Below are positions 36,511 to 48,919 of a stretch of DNA of 64,000 nt, piece after piece (position 1 is the first letter of the stretch; the number at the start of each line of letters is the position of its first letter). The position numbers were made by a program, and so were the translations under genes. The notes under the pieces are model-generated. The model worked only from the letters and a program-made list of their open reading frames with translations, was not told the origin of the DNA and made no database searches. Source of the stretch: Trochalopteron elliotii (Eukaryota; Chordata; Aves; Passeriformes; Leiothrichidae); assembly GCA_024734555.1 (NCBI GenBank), contig JANPWX010000076.1, positions 3,437,448-3,501,447 on the forward strand, written 5' to 3'.

Positions 36511-37366
36511 TGACATGCTCTTATGATCCAATTATTAAGAGATGCCTCTGCCTGAATTAAAGTGCAAACAGGACCATATGCCCAAGTCAATAGTACAGAT
36601 TTTATTTAATAGTAAATTTCAGGTAGAAACAAATAGAGAGAAATAGGAAATAGAGTAGAAGGGAGAGAAAGAGAGTGAGGAAGGACAGATTAAGTAGAAT
36701 TCTATCACCACCCTGTGGATCCAGAGAGTGTCCTAATGGTCTGTCTTCTGGTCTTGTCAGTGGTGGGGATGCCTAAGTTGTTCTTCTTAGGTATCGGCTT
36801 TATACAGTCGGGGTTCTGAGAATACACAAGGCACAGATGCTTTTCTCACACCTCGGATGGCATGTGCATAAGTTGTTGCTTTCTTTTCCACAGTCTGAAA
36901 CAGTGGGAATTTTTGTCTGGATGCATTAGCCAGGATGCTACACAGATCTGCCTCACCAGACCTGGAAGTAATGTCTTCCTGTTGCAAATTCCTCCCTTCT
37001 GTTCTCATCTCAAGTTCTCACTGTGGTGGTTCATCTTACAAGTTCTTTCTGTGGCCTTGACAGTGTTTAAGGTAATTGTGATGTTTTGAGTCCCTTACTC
37101 GTGAGCAGTGGGGGATGGACAGATCTGTTTGAGTTTGGATGCCTGTCTTAGCAACAGCACAAAGAGAAGGTATTACAGCCTCTCTACCATTTACCATCAT
37201 CCTTTAAAAAAGAACAGATTGTTTTGAGAGAGGCAAATTAAAGACACAAGAGAAAAAAGTTGCAATTCGCTAAAAGCTCATATGCATTCTCTTCATTCTG
37301 AGCTCAGCTCTAATGCTGCCCTGGGTAAAGAATGTCCCTGTTTTGAGCAGGAGGTAAGCTTAAACA
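36511..37366 (-). mobile_element. Probable ERVK-type solo LTR, antisense, about 856 bp
   Basis: Antisense LTR-like block unlike its flanks. The reverse polyadenylation signal tttatt lies at 36601-36606. On the minus strand the element would start TGTTTAAGC (ending at 37366) and end CATGTCA (at 36511), giving TG...CA ends. Flanks ctacag (36505-36510) and ttacag (37367-37372) match in 5 of 6 positions, consistent with an aged ERVK-type 6-bp target duplication. The content ('ccaggatgctacacagatct', 'gcctcaccagacctggaagt') resembles passerine ERVK LTRs as I recall them. Two ORFs (36787-37008 minus and 36862-37089 plus) are not genes. Confidence 0.55.
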
Positions 37367-37372
37367 TTACAG

Positions 37373-40300
37373 TCCCTCTAGTCTGAAAATTTCGGAGTGC
37401 AAGAATTACACTGATTTGGAGACCAATCAAATCTTAAATAGTGAATTGCAAATAATATACTACTAACTGAATATTCTGCTAAAGTTCATAAAAAATCCCA
37501 AAGCTCAAATATATTTGCAGTAACTAGTGGATAAGCCCTGAGAAACAAAAGTATACAAATTTCCATCTGTTCAGAGAGACAGAATAAAGGGCTACAGTCA
37601 GCAAATACAAGACTTGTGATGAATACTTCAATCAGCTAAGAATAATAATGTAGCTTCAAATGTCTCATAATCTTTCCTGCAGGCTTTTCTCTCAACAAGC
37701 TGTGGACTCTCACATGATCTGAGATTCCTGAGATGAGGCTGGCTTTATTTGTGTACATGCATTTGAATGTAACTTAGTAATTACACAACTGTATGCACAA
37801 AAGTCAGTCCAAATTACTCAAAGAAGTTTTTTAAATATATGGAGGTATTTAAGGAAGTGGAGTATAAAAATGGTAATCCATTGCAAATCAAATTTACCTG
37901 ACTTCTATTTGACACCAGAGTCGCTATTATGAAGAATTTGTGTACAGGGTCTCTGAGGGAAGATTAAATAATTAAAAAATAAAGATAATCAAACTGGAGC
38001 TCTAAATATTGCCTTTGGAGAATACTGCAAAGCACGTTTAAAGCCATCCAAAATTCTAAGGTATTATGAACAAAAAAACCCCAGATATAATTATACAAAG
38101 TAGTCTATTTTAAAATGGTTTTTCTAACTAACTCATAGGAGTAGATTGTTACAGAGTAACATCTCATCACTTTTATCCCTAAGGCAAAATAGAAAATAGT
38201 GCAATAATAATTAACATTCCTTTGAAGAAGTTTTGGTGAGTCCTGTTTTCAGTTCCTTATATAACTTCCTGGTGACTGTCAGAATGTGTGAAGCTATTAT
38301 TGCTTCATTGCATTACTGGCTTGACATGTGCTTTAAAACTATGTGAACAGACACAAAGCAGAAAGGAAGGCACATGTAAGTAGCAAGATTCACTTGTAAT
38401 CGTATTTCATGGAGAGTATCGTTATAGCTCTATATGATAACACTAAGCTGCTTTGTAACACTTCAAAACAATGGCTCTTGCTTTGTTTTGAGTTATTTTA
38501 AGCAAGTGTTGAGAATCTTCTTCCACTAAGAGCCACAAATATTCACTTTCAGATTCACATGCAGCTGCATTAAAGAGAGTGTAGATACTTATATATAGAT
38601 AGATTTATTGACTGCTCCTTCAAAAGTTTTGGTAGACTTGATCCCAAAACTTTCTCTCTATGTTTATATTAATATTTTCAATTTATATTTCAAAACATAT
38701 TAATAGGATTGGGAAAATCCAACTAATTAGAATTAGTAGGATTCAAAAGTATTTTTCAATCTTTTTTTTTCTTCCCAGTAGTGAATGATAATTTAGGGTG
38801 AAAATAATCTAACTTTCTTTGGTTAAATTAGACACCTGATGTGATTTAGATCTCTGGGATTGCAGAACTGGTTAGTCCTCTGATAAGTCTTCAGAGCCTC
38901 TCTCTATGAAATGGTTACAAAAAAGCACCTGCAGAGAGAGATTTATCCTCCATGTCCTACACCCTGGTGCAGATAGAGTGAATCATCACTGCAGGCATCT
39001 GTTCTCTTCAGACTGGAGAGAAAATGAGACACATAACTGTGGCATGATATTAACCTGTTAGATGGCCAGAGGTGCATGAAGTAAGTACCACCCTGACTGG
39101 GGATCCCTTTGATGATGTCACTGCTAAGTTGCTTTCCTCCAGATGAATGTGCACACTGGTTTTGTGGAGGCATTATTTTTTTTTTTCCCTGCATATGAAA
39201 TGAAAATTCAGATGCAGCTGTGTTAAGACAGAGGACAACAGTGTTTTGGAAAGCTATTCTTTCTACGTACATAAAAATCTACATTAAAGCCAATGGAGTA
39301 AAAGACAGGATATTTTAAGAAATTCTCTTCTCTAACTTTTTCCCCTTCATTACTTCTTTGTTGAGGTGATATTTTCCAGGAATGAAATAGGAAACACCTC
39401 TCTGCATAGGTATTGTTGGAGCAATTGTTTGTCACATTGCTTTAAAAAATAGCTATTCAAAGTGACGATTTTATTTGCTAGCAAAGAATTATGTGTGTGT
39501 CACAGACCTTATGCCCATTACAAAAATTATATTTGACAACACCATGAAACATGACCACTTCCAGGAGAGGCTTTATATGATTTCTTCATGCAATTTTCTT
39601 TCTCTAATTTATTATTAACTTGATATTACATTTTTTTTAGAATGTAAATAGTCATTTTGGTATATGAGTTTAAATATAAGTATCTTTTCCTCCTTTAGTG
39701 ATGTGTTATTGTTTGCTAGACTTACTGCATTTATTTCACTTACTATAAAATCAAATTCTAAGTAAAATACTTAGAAGATATTAATAATACATAGCTCCTA
39801 ATTGAAAGAGACAATAATTTATATCCACAGTGGGGATCTAAAGTTTTAGGACATTTATGTCAAGTTAACTCAATGTCAGCAGTGTATTTTCACATATTCA
39901 GAATTTCTAGTACTAGAATTCTAGAATTTCAGTCTAAATTCAAAACAAACTGAAAGTGGACAGCAAACAATCACAAACATTGAAGTTATAATATTATTTG
40001 AAATGAACATGTGCAGAAAAGAATCCACCACTAAATCTAAGAAAATATTAATCATGTGACTACAATTTTAATTTTGCTCACATTTTGTAGTTCTAATTTA
40101 AAACAAAATGAGGTGAACGTGCACTGTTTCCAGGGTTTAAGAAAGAAGGAAAGATATAAGAAAGCAAACATATATATGGCAGCTCAAATTAACTGCATAG
40201 ATAAAATGCTTAAGTCTGAATGAATCATTAGAGATGAGAACATAATGAAATGATTACTGGAATCACGATAAGAATAATACATCTTATATGGTGAAAAAGA

Positions 40301-42933
40301 AATATTAATTTTAAAATAATTTGTATTTAAATTTTAAAAATGTGTATGTAAGGACAATAGTGGGCCCCTAAAGATGAAACAACATTCAACAGAGGTAGTA
40401 CCAGCTCATTCCAAGGTTGGAGCTGGATAAGGATACATATATGGGTGTTTTTCACTCAACTGCAATCTGCAGCATGTGGTTGCAATAATTATTTATACCC
40501 AGAAGATATTCATTAAAAAATGTCTTTTCTTTTCCTAAGATCTTTTTTAATGCTTTGGCCTGTCTTTTTGCAAGTTTTCAGAGAGATTAACATAGCCCTC
40601 TGACCATCTCATTTACTGTATCCTTAAATTCTGTTTAAATCAAATATACATATACTCTCCACAGAAAAAAAAAATAAGCCAACAAAAAAACCCAAACCAA
40701 AACAACTAAAATAAAACAACAAAACCATACAGATTAAAACAAAACAGGAAACCAAACCAAATCAAAACAAAACAAAACAAAACAAAACAAAAGCCCAAGA
40801 AAAGAATCTTCACATATTTGGATAAGATTGTAGATAATATTTAGAAAGTGCTCTAAAATATTTTTACATAATGAATGTTGAAGCCTACGGTCACTGTGGT
40901 AGCTCAAGGTCCTTAGCTTCCTTCCCAACCAGAGACAGAGAAGAATAAATTCTGAGGAAGATTTTAAATTATTTTAATAACTCTCTGGAGATAACATAGA
41001 GCCACCTGGTCTTATCTCCTCTCAGCTTGTTCTTTTCCAACTTCTCACAGTTATCACTACACCAGTGGAAAGTGAATTGCTCCCTTTATTTTAGAGATTT
41101 GAGATGATTTCTGATGAGACAAAACTCTTACCTTAAGCAAGAACTAAGTATGATAAATCTGTCTCATACATTCCAATTTATGTGATAAAGATATCTATAG
41201 TACCTGTCTTCTAATACTTTCCCTGTTTTTTTTGCATCTCACTGCCCGTAAATTGAGATTTAAGCATTTCAAAACATCATATATGTATTTGTCCTACGCA
41301 CATTCTGAAAATCAGATTAAAATATGTGTACTATTAAACAGGTAAGTTATAATTACAAAAAATTGTGTTTATTTATGTACACTGAAAAATGAAATTACAA
41401 ATAGTAGGATTTTGAATATATATAATTCTATAGCCACTTTTACAGGTGAATTGTGGAATATTTATAATCTCACAAAATTAAATGGTCATCACCAGCTAGA
41501 CTCAGAACACTCAAAATGTAGAAAAGAGATTATATATCCTGAAGCTAAATTCTGAACAAGAAATACACACCAATATGTCAATATATTTTGCATAGTTTTA
41601 CTGTAACTTTGAAATAATTAACAACTAATTCTTTACAGCATGATTTTTCTGTTAAAGCAGCAGCCTGTAATTTTTGTTTTGTGTTAGATCCTTTAGCAAG
41701 ATGAAGACTCTTACTACAGCAGCTGGATTGCGGTCTCCAAAGGCCAATTTCCACATTTCTTGTCACTGTGGATTTATTATCTGCAGAAATGCTTGGAGGG
41801 CCCATAATTATGCCAATCCCCACTTGACATTTTAGACCCTTCTGCCACAATCTCAAGCCATCCCAAGTTTCAGCATCACACTGCATCATCAAAATACTGT
41901 TAGACAGCTATCAAGTAGCATCATGAGGATTAGAGATGTGCAATACCCAGCTATAAATGACTGTTACAGCTCTTACATCTTGTGCTTTGGACCATAGACC
42001 TGAAAGCAAATCTACTGAATCTGGGAGATAAAAACTCAAATTCAGAGCTCACATTTTTCTTGCTTTTTAATTTTCTTTGTGTTCGTAAACCAATATATAA
42101 TTTTGCTGCTTATTAACAGATAAACATTCCATTACACCTATTAATTTGTTTTATATGTTTAGTGGAATGCTTCACTGAAGTGTTTAACAAAAACAGGCTA
42201 AGAGATGTAATTTAAATTCCTTATGGAGAAACAGTATTTTTGTATTTTAGTGAGACTAATTACTACTGTATGCAATATATGAGCCACAATAAATATAAGC
42301 AAATACTTATAGGTCTAAATTCTGATATTTATGCATGTGCTTTATTGGTAACAAGCTTGAGACAGATATGGTAAAAATATAAAGAATGATGGGTTCAGTA
42401 TATCTTTATACAGGTGAGTCACTTCACTAGAAGTCTCTTGTGTATATATAAATCCAAAACACTCAAAATATTTGTAGGTGTCAAGTTCCAGCAGGAAAAC
42501 CTGAAGAGAATGGACTTATTATTATATTCTAATTTTGAAACTGTCAGTTAAGAGAAGCTGGTTTTGTTAGACACGAACAACTGAGAAAGCTTAACTTTCA
42601 AAGTTCCCTTTTTATTTTCCCATACAATAGAAATGCAAATGCTGATCAAAAATATTTTTAGACTTTTTAGTCTAGAAAATAATTTTTTTGAAAGCTAAGC
42701 AGTATTCAGATTGAAACTCCTGAATCTTTTGCTTAATTGGTTCTGGTAAATGAAATAATTTAATAATTCCTGCTATGTATTTTCACTAAAAATTAGGGAA
42801 AACAATGCCCAACTGCTAAGACAAATGGAAAATATTGACAATTTCAGTATTAAAAAAATAGAAAAAATCCTAACATTTTTCTGTTAAATGCATTTCAACC
42901 AGCTGCAGTAGGCTTTTTTTTTTCCCTGAACAG
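37373..42933. other. 5.5 kb of AT-rich non-coding DNA
   Basis: No recognised mobile element or gene. Minus-strand ORFs at 38943-39272 (109 codons), 39223-39435 and 41578-41892 (104 codons) have no recognisable domains and no good splice context. A simple repeat lies at 40763-40792. Confidence 0.45.
40763..40792. repeat. (AAAAC)n microsatellite in an A/C-rich tract
   Basis: About six AAAAC units at the end of a longer A- and C-rich stretch (40660-40795) with scattered variants such as CCAAACC and AACAAAAC. Confidence 0.85.
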
Positions 42934-43111
42934 GATGGACCATATTCTCAACGTTGTTCAGCTCACAGGTGAATCAATAACAGTCTTCCCACCTTCGATG
43001 GGAGACAGATCAGATCCAATGGGAAGAGCTGTTTATGTAGTTCTAGGACTCTTACAATCCAGCAGAACAAAAACTAATGCAGGAAATATGACTCAACCCA
43101 ATGAGAAAGAT
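42934..43111 (+). CDS. Candidate coding exon A (178 bp), unknown gene
   Basis: Unrecognised, but the strongest coding candidate in the window together with exon B at 47186-47417. Seen: a strong acceptor (T10-rich pyrimidine run then ...CCCTGAACAG, AG at 42932-42933), an open frame through the whole segment, and a near-consensus donor (GAT|GTAAGT, GT at 43112). In the open frame the first base completes a codon from an upstream exon, then 59 codons begin with Met (MDHILNVVQLTGESI) and end in NEKD at phase 0. The ATG at 42935 could also be a start. Composition is less AT-rich than the flanks and residues are varied, with no low-complexity bias. No Pfam-type motif is recognised. Alternatives: a lncRNA exon or a chance combination of splice sites. 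The upstream exon that would precede it is not identified in the window. Confidence 0.45.
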
Positions 43112-43449
43112 GTAAGTTCAGCCATATCCTTTGTGTTTTCTCCCCTGTGACCTACCAGTGGTTCTTTGTGCACTGTTACCTTCACAGCATGTCAAATTAG
43201 GTAAAGTCAAGGTCTCAACTTTACCACCTTTTTTTTTAACTTTTCCTGTCCAGAAGTGGAGTGAAGGTGAAGTTTCTGGGACCTTTGGGATAATGCACTT
43301 GAAAGAGCTTCATTTTTATACCTTTCTCTAACATAAATAACAAGTATCAGATACACTTTGTAATGAACATAAAGAAATGTTGGAGGGAAGAACCAGAAAA
43401 CTTGTCTTTTATATGTTAGTCCAGCGTAGTTTTCGTGCTTTGTCACTGT

Positions 43450-43625
43450 CTTTAATTTCCCCTCTAGCTCTATAAAAACTTCTAGCTGTCTCTTAAATTC
43501 ATTTATAGTATGTGCTTCAGTGGGCTTACCTGACAACTTATTCCTCACGTTTATTACTTTTAGAATGAAATAGTTGTACTTGAATATTGCTGCTGTTTCC
43601 ACTTAAAGGGATATTGTCTACTTAT
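43450..43625 (-). mobile_element. Possible ancient CR1/L3-like fragment, antisense
   Basis: The line 'cttaaattcatttatagtat', 'gtgcttcagtgggcttacct', 'gacaacttattcctcacgtt', 'attacttttagaatgaaata' follows the order of antisense ancient CR1/L3 3' ends. The minus-strand ORF 43207-43602 carries NKLSGKPTEAHTINEFKRQL, which is like the conserved C-terminal end of CR1 ORF2. If this is right the fragment predates bird diversification. The match is too weak to be certain. Confidence 0.4.
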
Positions 43626-46600
43626 CAGGTTTTGTTTTGGTTTAAATTGACTAATTTTTAAAACAGACTTTTTTACTGACATATCCCTCTTTAAACCTTA
43701 TATCCAGATCTCGGTATCTGTAATTGTATCTCTGCTCCACCAGTGATGTATATTACAGTCCTATGGGCAGGTTAGGGAGATTCAGCTGCTTCTCCTGAGT
43801 CAGTGCAGTAGATAGTGCAGTCTTGCAGGCCCTCCTGTAACTGTGCCTTGTCTTCCAAAGGGAAAGTCAAAGAGACAACTGCACTTTTGCTGTGGTACTC
43901 GGAGTGTGACTATGCATTAGTAGAACAGCAGTCCTGTCCAGTCACACAACTCTCTAAGAGAAACTGACATGATGACCCTGTAAGTCTTCCAGTACTGGAA
44001 ATATTCGTGGGTATTTGCAACATTCATTTAATCTTTTCCCTGTCACCCTCTTCTAAAGTAGTAACAGCAACAGTGGATTTTTTATAAAAATAATCCACAT
44101 GTGACACTTAAAATGTCAAAAACCATAGCAAAACAGTCTTAGAAATTTCTGTAAGAACTGCTAGTTATATTTTTTCTCTAAGCATCTTTGGGAAAACAGG
44201 AAATTATTTGTTAGTTTATTTATTCATGCTGAAAACACCAATGCAAAAGCCTTCTTGGCTGAATGCCAGATGGAAACACTCATGCTGTCAAAAAAGAGGT
44301 TCTCAGTTGGCCAGGTGCATTTTCAAATTATGAAATGCCATGTATATATTTTTACAATGCTGACAGGAAACTGGGGATGCACATGGGAAAACTATTCTTT
44401 TTAAAAATATTTTTAATTATTTTAATATACTGAAAATAAATGGAAAATCTCATTTTGATCATTTTGATCATTTTCTTGATCAAAATCTATCATTTGTAAT
44501 AGCCAACTGCATGACATACAACCAGCTGATATAAGAGGAAGGTGTAAAAATGAATCATTACTGGATAATAATTTCATTAAAAAGTATTCCTTCTAGGTTC
44601 TTCCTTCATTCATCTTCTAAGGATGGCCAAATACAGTAATAATTTTAAGGTTTTTAAGAGGCCTACATTATAAATAGACAGCTGCTCTCAGTAGAGGACA
44701 TCATACAGATTATTTTTAACATTATCTGGTTCTTGAGCTGCAGATGTGGTGATCAGCCTCTCACTTCCAGAGGTTTGTTACAATTCCATGTTTTCATTTA
44801 CTGCAAGTAAGGTAATGATATGGAAATAACCTTGTAAAAAGAAACTGGTTTCTCATATAATAAGTGGTTTATATCTGGCATTCTAGTGAAGTGCATGAGA
44901 TTAAAATTCTGGTAGATAAGATTCTGGTATATAGTCCAAATCCTCTTTTTTTTGAAAATAATACTTTACAGTCCAACTCAGGTCATCACATAAGAGGAAC
45001 TGGGTTGGTGGACAGATATACTGCTGCTGATACATACAGGTACACTAAAAGAACGACTCAAAAGAGTAGAAGGAGGCATTAAATTCGTCCTAATATGCCC
45101 CTTCATTTTTATCTTCTCAAGCTAGAGTTGGTATGCATGGTTAATAATCTATTAATAATAAAGGATAAGGGAAGGGAACACATCTGTTGTATAACTGTTG
45201 AAAATATGTCAGAAATATTCTTTATAACCTACACAGTTCACAGAAAGAGAGAGAAGCTCTTCCAAAAATACACTGTATTTACATGTTCTGCATTTCCCTG
45301 AAGGAGCTATTTCTTTTCATTGACTTCATCTCCTCTCTTAGTCTGAAGGAGTGGGGATGAACAGAGTGAATATGCCCACCAAACCTCCTGCACGAAATTC
45401 TTGGTTGCTACAGAGAACTAACAGCTTTCAACAGGATCTAGCTTTGAAGTTTATTCTGTGGTATTTAAAATCAAGAAGTAAATATTTTAGAAAAAAAAAA
45501 AAGTAATTTATTTTTTAAAAGGTTATTATTAAAAAATAACAATTTTTCAATACAACAGTTTTGTCAATTCTCAACCTAGTACCGCAAAATTCTAGAGCTC
45601 CTTTTTCTCATATATATCATTATATTATTCCAATCTTTTTGAAAGATGAGAAAACACTTACTTTTTATGCTTAGACAACTGTAAGGAGAACAGTCTCTCA
45701 CCATTGGGAAATGCATCTTTTAAAACTCTGCTTTCTGGGGAAAGTGTGAAGAAGTAAATTTCTCAAATTATTAAATGAGATTTATCCATTCATCCCAGCT
45801 AATGAGCTCTGGGCTAGATCCTAAATTTGGCTGACATTATACTGCACAAGGAGCCATGTTTCCCACTGCTGATGAGGGTTAAGCATGTTATAATCTTAAA
45901 ATGGATGTCCTCAGGCACCCCATCTCTGCAGTGTGGGTTTCATCATCTTTTAGATGTTGTTGCCATGGAAAACTTTTATATTGCTCTAAGGACTCCTTCA
46001 AATACTCTTATGCTGTGTGTCATTCTCTCTTCGAACATATGGAGGGAAAACAACACTCTCTTGGTTAACTATGAAATTTATCCAAATTTTAGTGTCTAGT
46101 ATGAATCTCAAATGTACAGTTGTCACATAATAATGGGATATTTAGTTTTGGAATGAATGCTTTTGGTAAGAAAAAACAAGTATTACTGCTGAATCTCAGG
46201 GCAGAATGTTTTCAGTATGACCATTCTATATATGTTATTACCTGATAAAACACATGATACTAGTTTGATTTATTTTATATATCTGTGTGTTAGCCATGAA
46301 TGTAGCATTTTTATGTTTATAAGACATAATTATTTGGATTTCCTGTTTTTGATCTAGCTGTGTCATATATTTATGAGTCTTCTTTTTCTTTCTCTGGGGT
46401 TTTTGTTTTTTTTATTTTTTTGTATCTCAAATAGCTCATGAATTGGCAATGTCATACAAATAAGAAGATTCAGTTAGGCTGTAAAAAAAATTAACCCTGA
46501 TTTTTTTTCCTTTCCTGCTACCTTTTTTCTGAAGCAAGAGAGAAGGATTAATGGTTTATTTAAGTCTCTTATGTTGTCTTTTCACTATTTACACAGCCTT

Positions 46601-47185
46601 ATGACGCAATTGTAATCTAAAAGTTATTATATGAAGAACTGTGAATTCACTTTTTTATTTAACTGTCAATACAAAAGAGCATTTTGCACCAGAATTAACA
46701 GTAGAATTAACAGTATTAAATCCAGTAAATATAATCTTTCCTCATTGAGTTTTCCTTAATGTTTGAAGGACCTATAAAAGAAAAATACAGCATCATTTTA
46801 TTTCAGCTTAAGAATTTACCAAGAGAACGTAGCTGCGATGAGCAACATACTTTTGATCATAAATACTCTGTGATTCTTGTTTTTAATCATCTTTATTCTC
46901 GATTGTTGCGTCAGTCTCAGTGCTGACATAACTGATTTGCTGGGCTGTTAGGACTCAATTCAGCAAAGTGGTTGAAAAGTGCTCGTTTTGAACAGGGGAA
47001 TAGATCAATCAAGTCACTTATGTCTTTAGAGTTTAAGTACAATAAAGTGCTTTTATGAATTCCCATTCAAAAAGAAGAGTTAGGATCAAAGGTCTCTTCA
47101 CATCCTTCATAATTCACCTGCATAGATGGTGTGTGTGTGTAACTGATTGTCAAACTCTTATTATTATTTTTTTCTCCCCACTGAG
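43626..47185. other. Between candidate exons: AT-rich, mostly unique
   Basis: If exons A and B belong together this is intron. Homopolymers are common. An inverted repeat lies at 44461-44486. ORFs at 44864-45082, 45095-45301 and 45827-46099 have no domains. The part at 46800-46960 is compositionally balanced, with a TTGCGTCAG bZIP-like site, and could be conserved regulatory DNA. Confidence 0.4.
44451..44486. repeat. CATTTTGAT tandem units with a perfect inverted repeat
   Basis: CATTTTGAT occurs at 44451 and 44460, with a partial third copy at 44469. ATTTTGATC (44461-44469) pairs with GATCAAAAT (44478-44486) across an 8-base loop, forming a 9-bp perfect stem. Confidence 0.8.
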
Positions 47186-47417
47186 GAGAATGAAGATATA
47201 AAGGAAATACAGTTTGAAAAGCAGGATTTTTTTTTAATGCTGTATAGTTTCAGAAGATATCTATTTTGGCAACCAAATGTGCAAGATTATATCACCAGAA
47301 ACATCAATTCCGAAGAAAATTCAGAAGGTTTCCTTGAATATTTAAATAAATACGACTTAATTGTATTCTCTATGATATTATTTTCTAATAGTGATATACA
47401 CAGTGAAGACAGAACTG
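47186..47417 (+). CDS. Candidate coding exon B (232 bp), unknown gene
   Basis: Unrecognised. Seen: acceptor with a pyrimidine run TTTTTTTCTCCCCACTGAG (AG at 47184-47185; AG at 47187-47188 is an alternative), an open frame of 77 codons, and a donor ACTG|GTAAGC (GT at 47418). The reading frame starts at phase 0 (ENEDIKEIQFEKQDFF) and ends at phase 1 (SNSDIHSEDRTG), so it can splice in frame from exon A, which ends at phase 0. The peptide is charged and aromatic-rich, with a hydrophobic run (YDLIVFSMILF) but no domain I can name. It is AT-rich (Ile, Asn, Lys, Phe), so chance opening cannot be dismissed. Alternatives: an exon of a rapidly evolving gene, a decayed exon, or a coincidental ORF. Confidence 0.42.
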
Positions 47418-48536
47418 GTAAGCTGTGGCAAAAGAAAAAAAAAAGTCTTGTATTTTGCTTATTTGTTATCTTTTGATGTTGATTCCTTATCAACATTTAT
47501 GTAGTAATATGTTTTCCATATAAATAAATGAGCATTCAAAAAAGACTAAGAAGCTTTTACAAGATTAGTTCTGATCCTGACGTTTCTAACAATGGAGCCA
47601 CATCTCATTCAGGAAATTGCAGCTACCACTGAGGCATTGAGCATCCAATCATTCTGAGAATTATCTTTTTAGATAAATAGGGAACCATTCTGGTTGGGCA
47701 ATACTATGATCCTTACAACCGCAACCAAATTGTTCGTATTTGATGAATAACGGAACAAAATTAATCTCCAAACACAATGCAGGTATTATTAAAAAAGATA
47801 AAACCAGAATTAATTTTATCACTGCCATGGTTTCTAACATTTCTAAAATTTCAAATCTGAACTTGCTGTAGCAAAATAGATCACTATGGCACTGTCCATC
47901 ATTTAAAGGGAGGATGGCAGATCCTTGTACACTGATTGCATTTCCCAATCCACTCACCAACCTACACATTAAAACGACATGAGGAAGGATGCATTGCCAT
48001 GAAGATGTAAGCATCTGATATCACTCAATTTTTGCTGTTTTTTGTTACTTAACTATACTGCAGTGAATCTCTGGAGAAAGTGTGAAACATTATTTTTAAC
48101 CTTGCTGTTTGCAGCATATCTTTCAAAAAATCCAAACAAACAACCCCATGCTATTGTATTGTTAGATGGAATGTTTTGGAATTCAATCAATCATTTGAAG
48201 CCTAAAGTCATTCCAAAATGATATAATACTGCTATATCATTTATAATTATGAGTTGCAAACATTTCTATTAAAGTACTTGTACCTGGTTTACTTATTAAT
48301 CTGTTAATCTGTAAATCAACAAAAAATATGCAGTTCATTCGGGGGGAAACACAACACTTAAACTTCAAGTAAAAAGGAAATAATTGAATCAATTATAACT
48401 GGAGGGACAATTTTTATTTTTACATTTGTGACTTATGCTGTTGTAAAGAAATGAGGAAATTCTTAATTTGGCTATCTGATTATAGATCATCTAACTTGAA
48501 TTCATGTGAGGGAAATACAGCTTTACCTATTATTAC

Positions 48537-48576
<40 letters not shown>

Positions 48577-48913
48577 TTCATGAGAAAGAGAGAGAGAAGG
48601 TTCAGTTTGCAAGGATTTCCTAGAGAAGTACAGAATCCAACATAATTTTTCCGAAAGAGCCAGTTATCTTTAGATAATTAAACATGAAATTCAACACAGG
48701 CAGAAACACAGTTGGATGAGATAATTGCTGTCATTAACTTTCAACTGGATCTATTCTATTCTAATGAGATAAAGTTCCTGAAAAGTCCACTTTAAGAAAA
48801 CATTTACAACAACTTCACGGTTTTTAAAAGATTTTCAGGCTGATTTTTGTTATGAAGGAACTTAAAAAGTGTTTCATTTCTTCTTGAGTATGAATAGAAA
48901 CTTCAATTTGCAG
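47418..48913. other. AT-rich non-coding; small minus-strand signal-like ORF
   Basis: The minus-strand ORF 47661-48014 (117 codons) contains an internal Met from which a signal-peptide-like run follows (MAVIKLILVLSFLIIPALC, Met codon at 47828-47826), then a short tail with a CGC motif. It has no recognised family and may be chance. A perfect ATT microsatellite lies at 48528-48577. Nothing else recognised. Confidence 0.4.
48528..48577. repeat. (ATT)n microsatellite
   Basis: About 16 ATT/TTA units with a single C interruption near the left end. Confidence 0.95.
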
Positions 48914-48919
48914 TTTTCC

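Noticed and set aside
38943..39272. 109-codon minus-strand ORF
   Set aside because: No domain, no splice sites at its edges, and irregular composition.
43207..43602. 131-codon minus-strand ORF
   Set aside because: It overlaps a likely ancient LINE fragment and has low-complexity ends; best explained as an antisense opening, not a gene.
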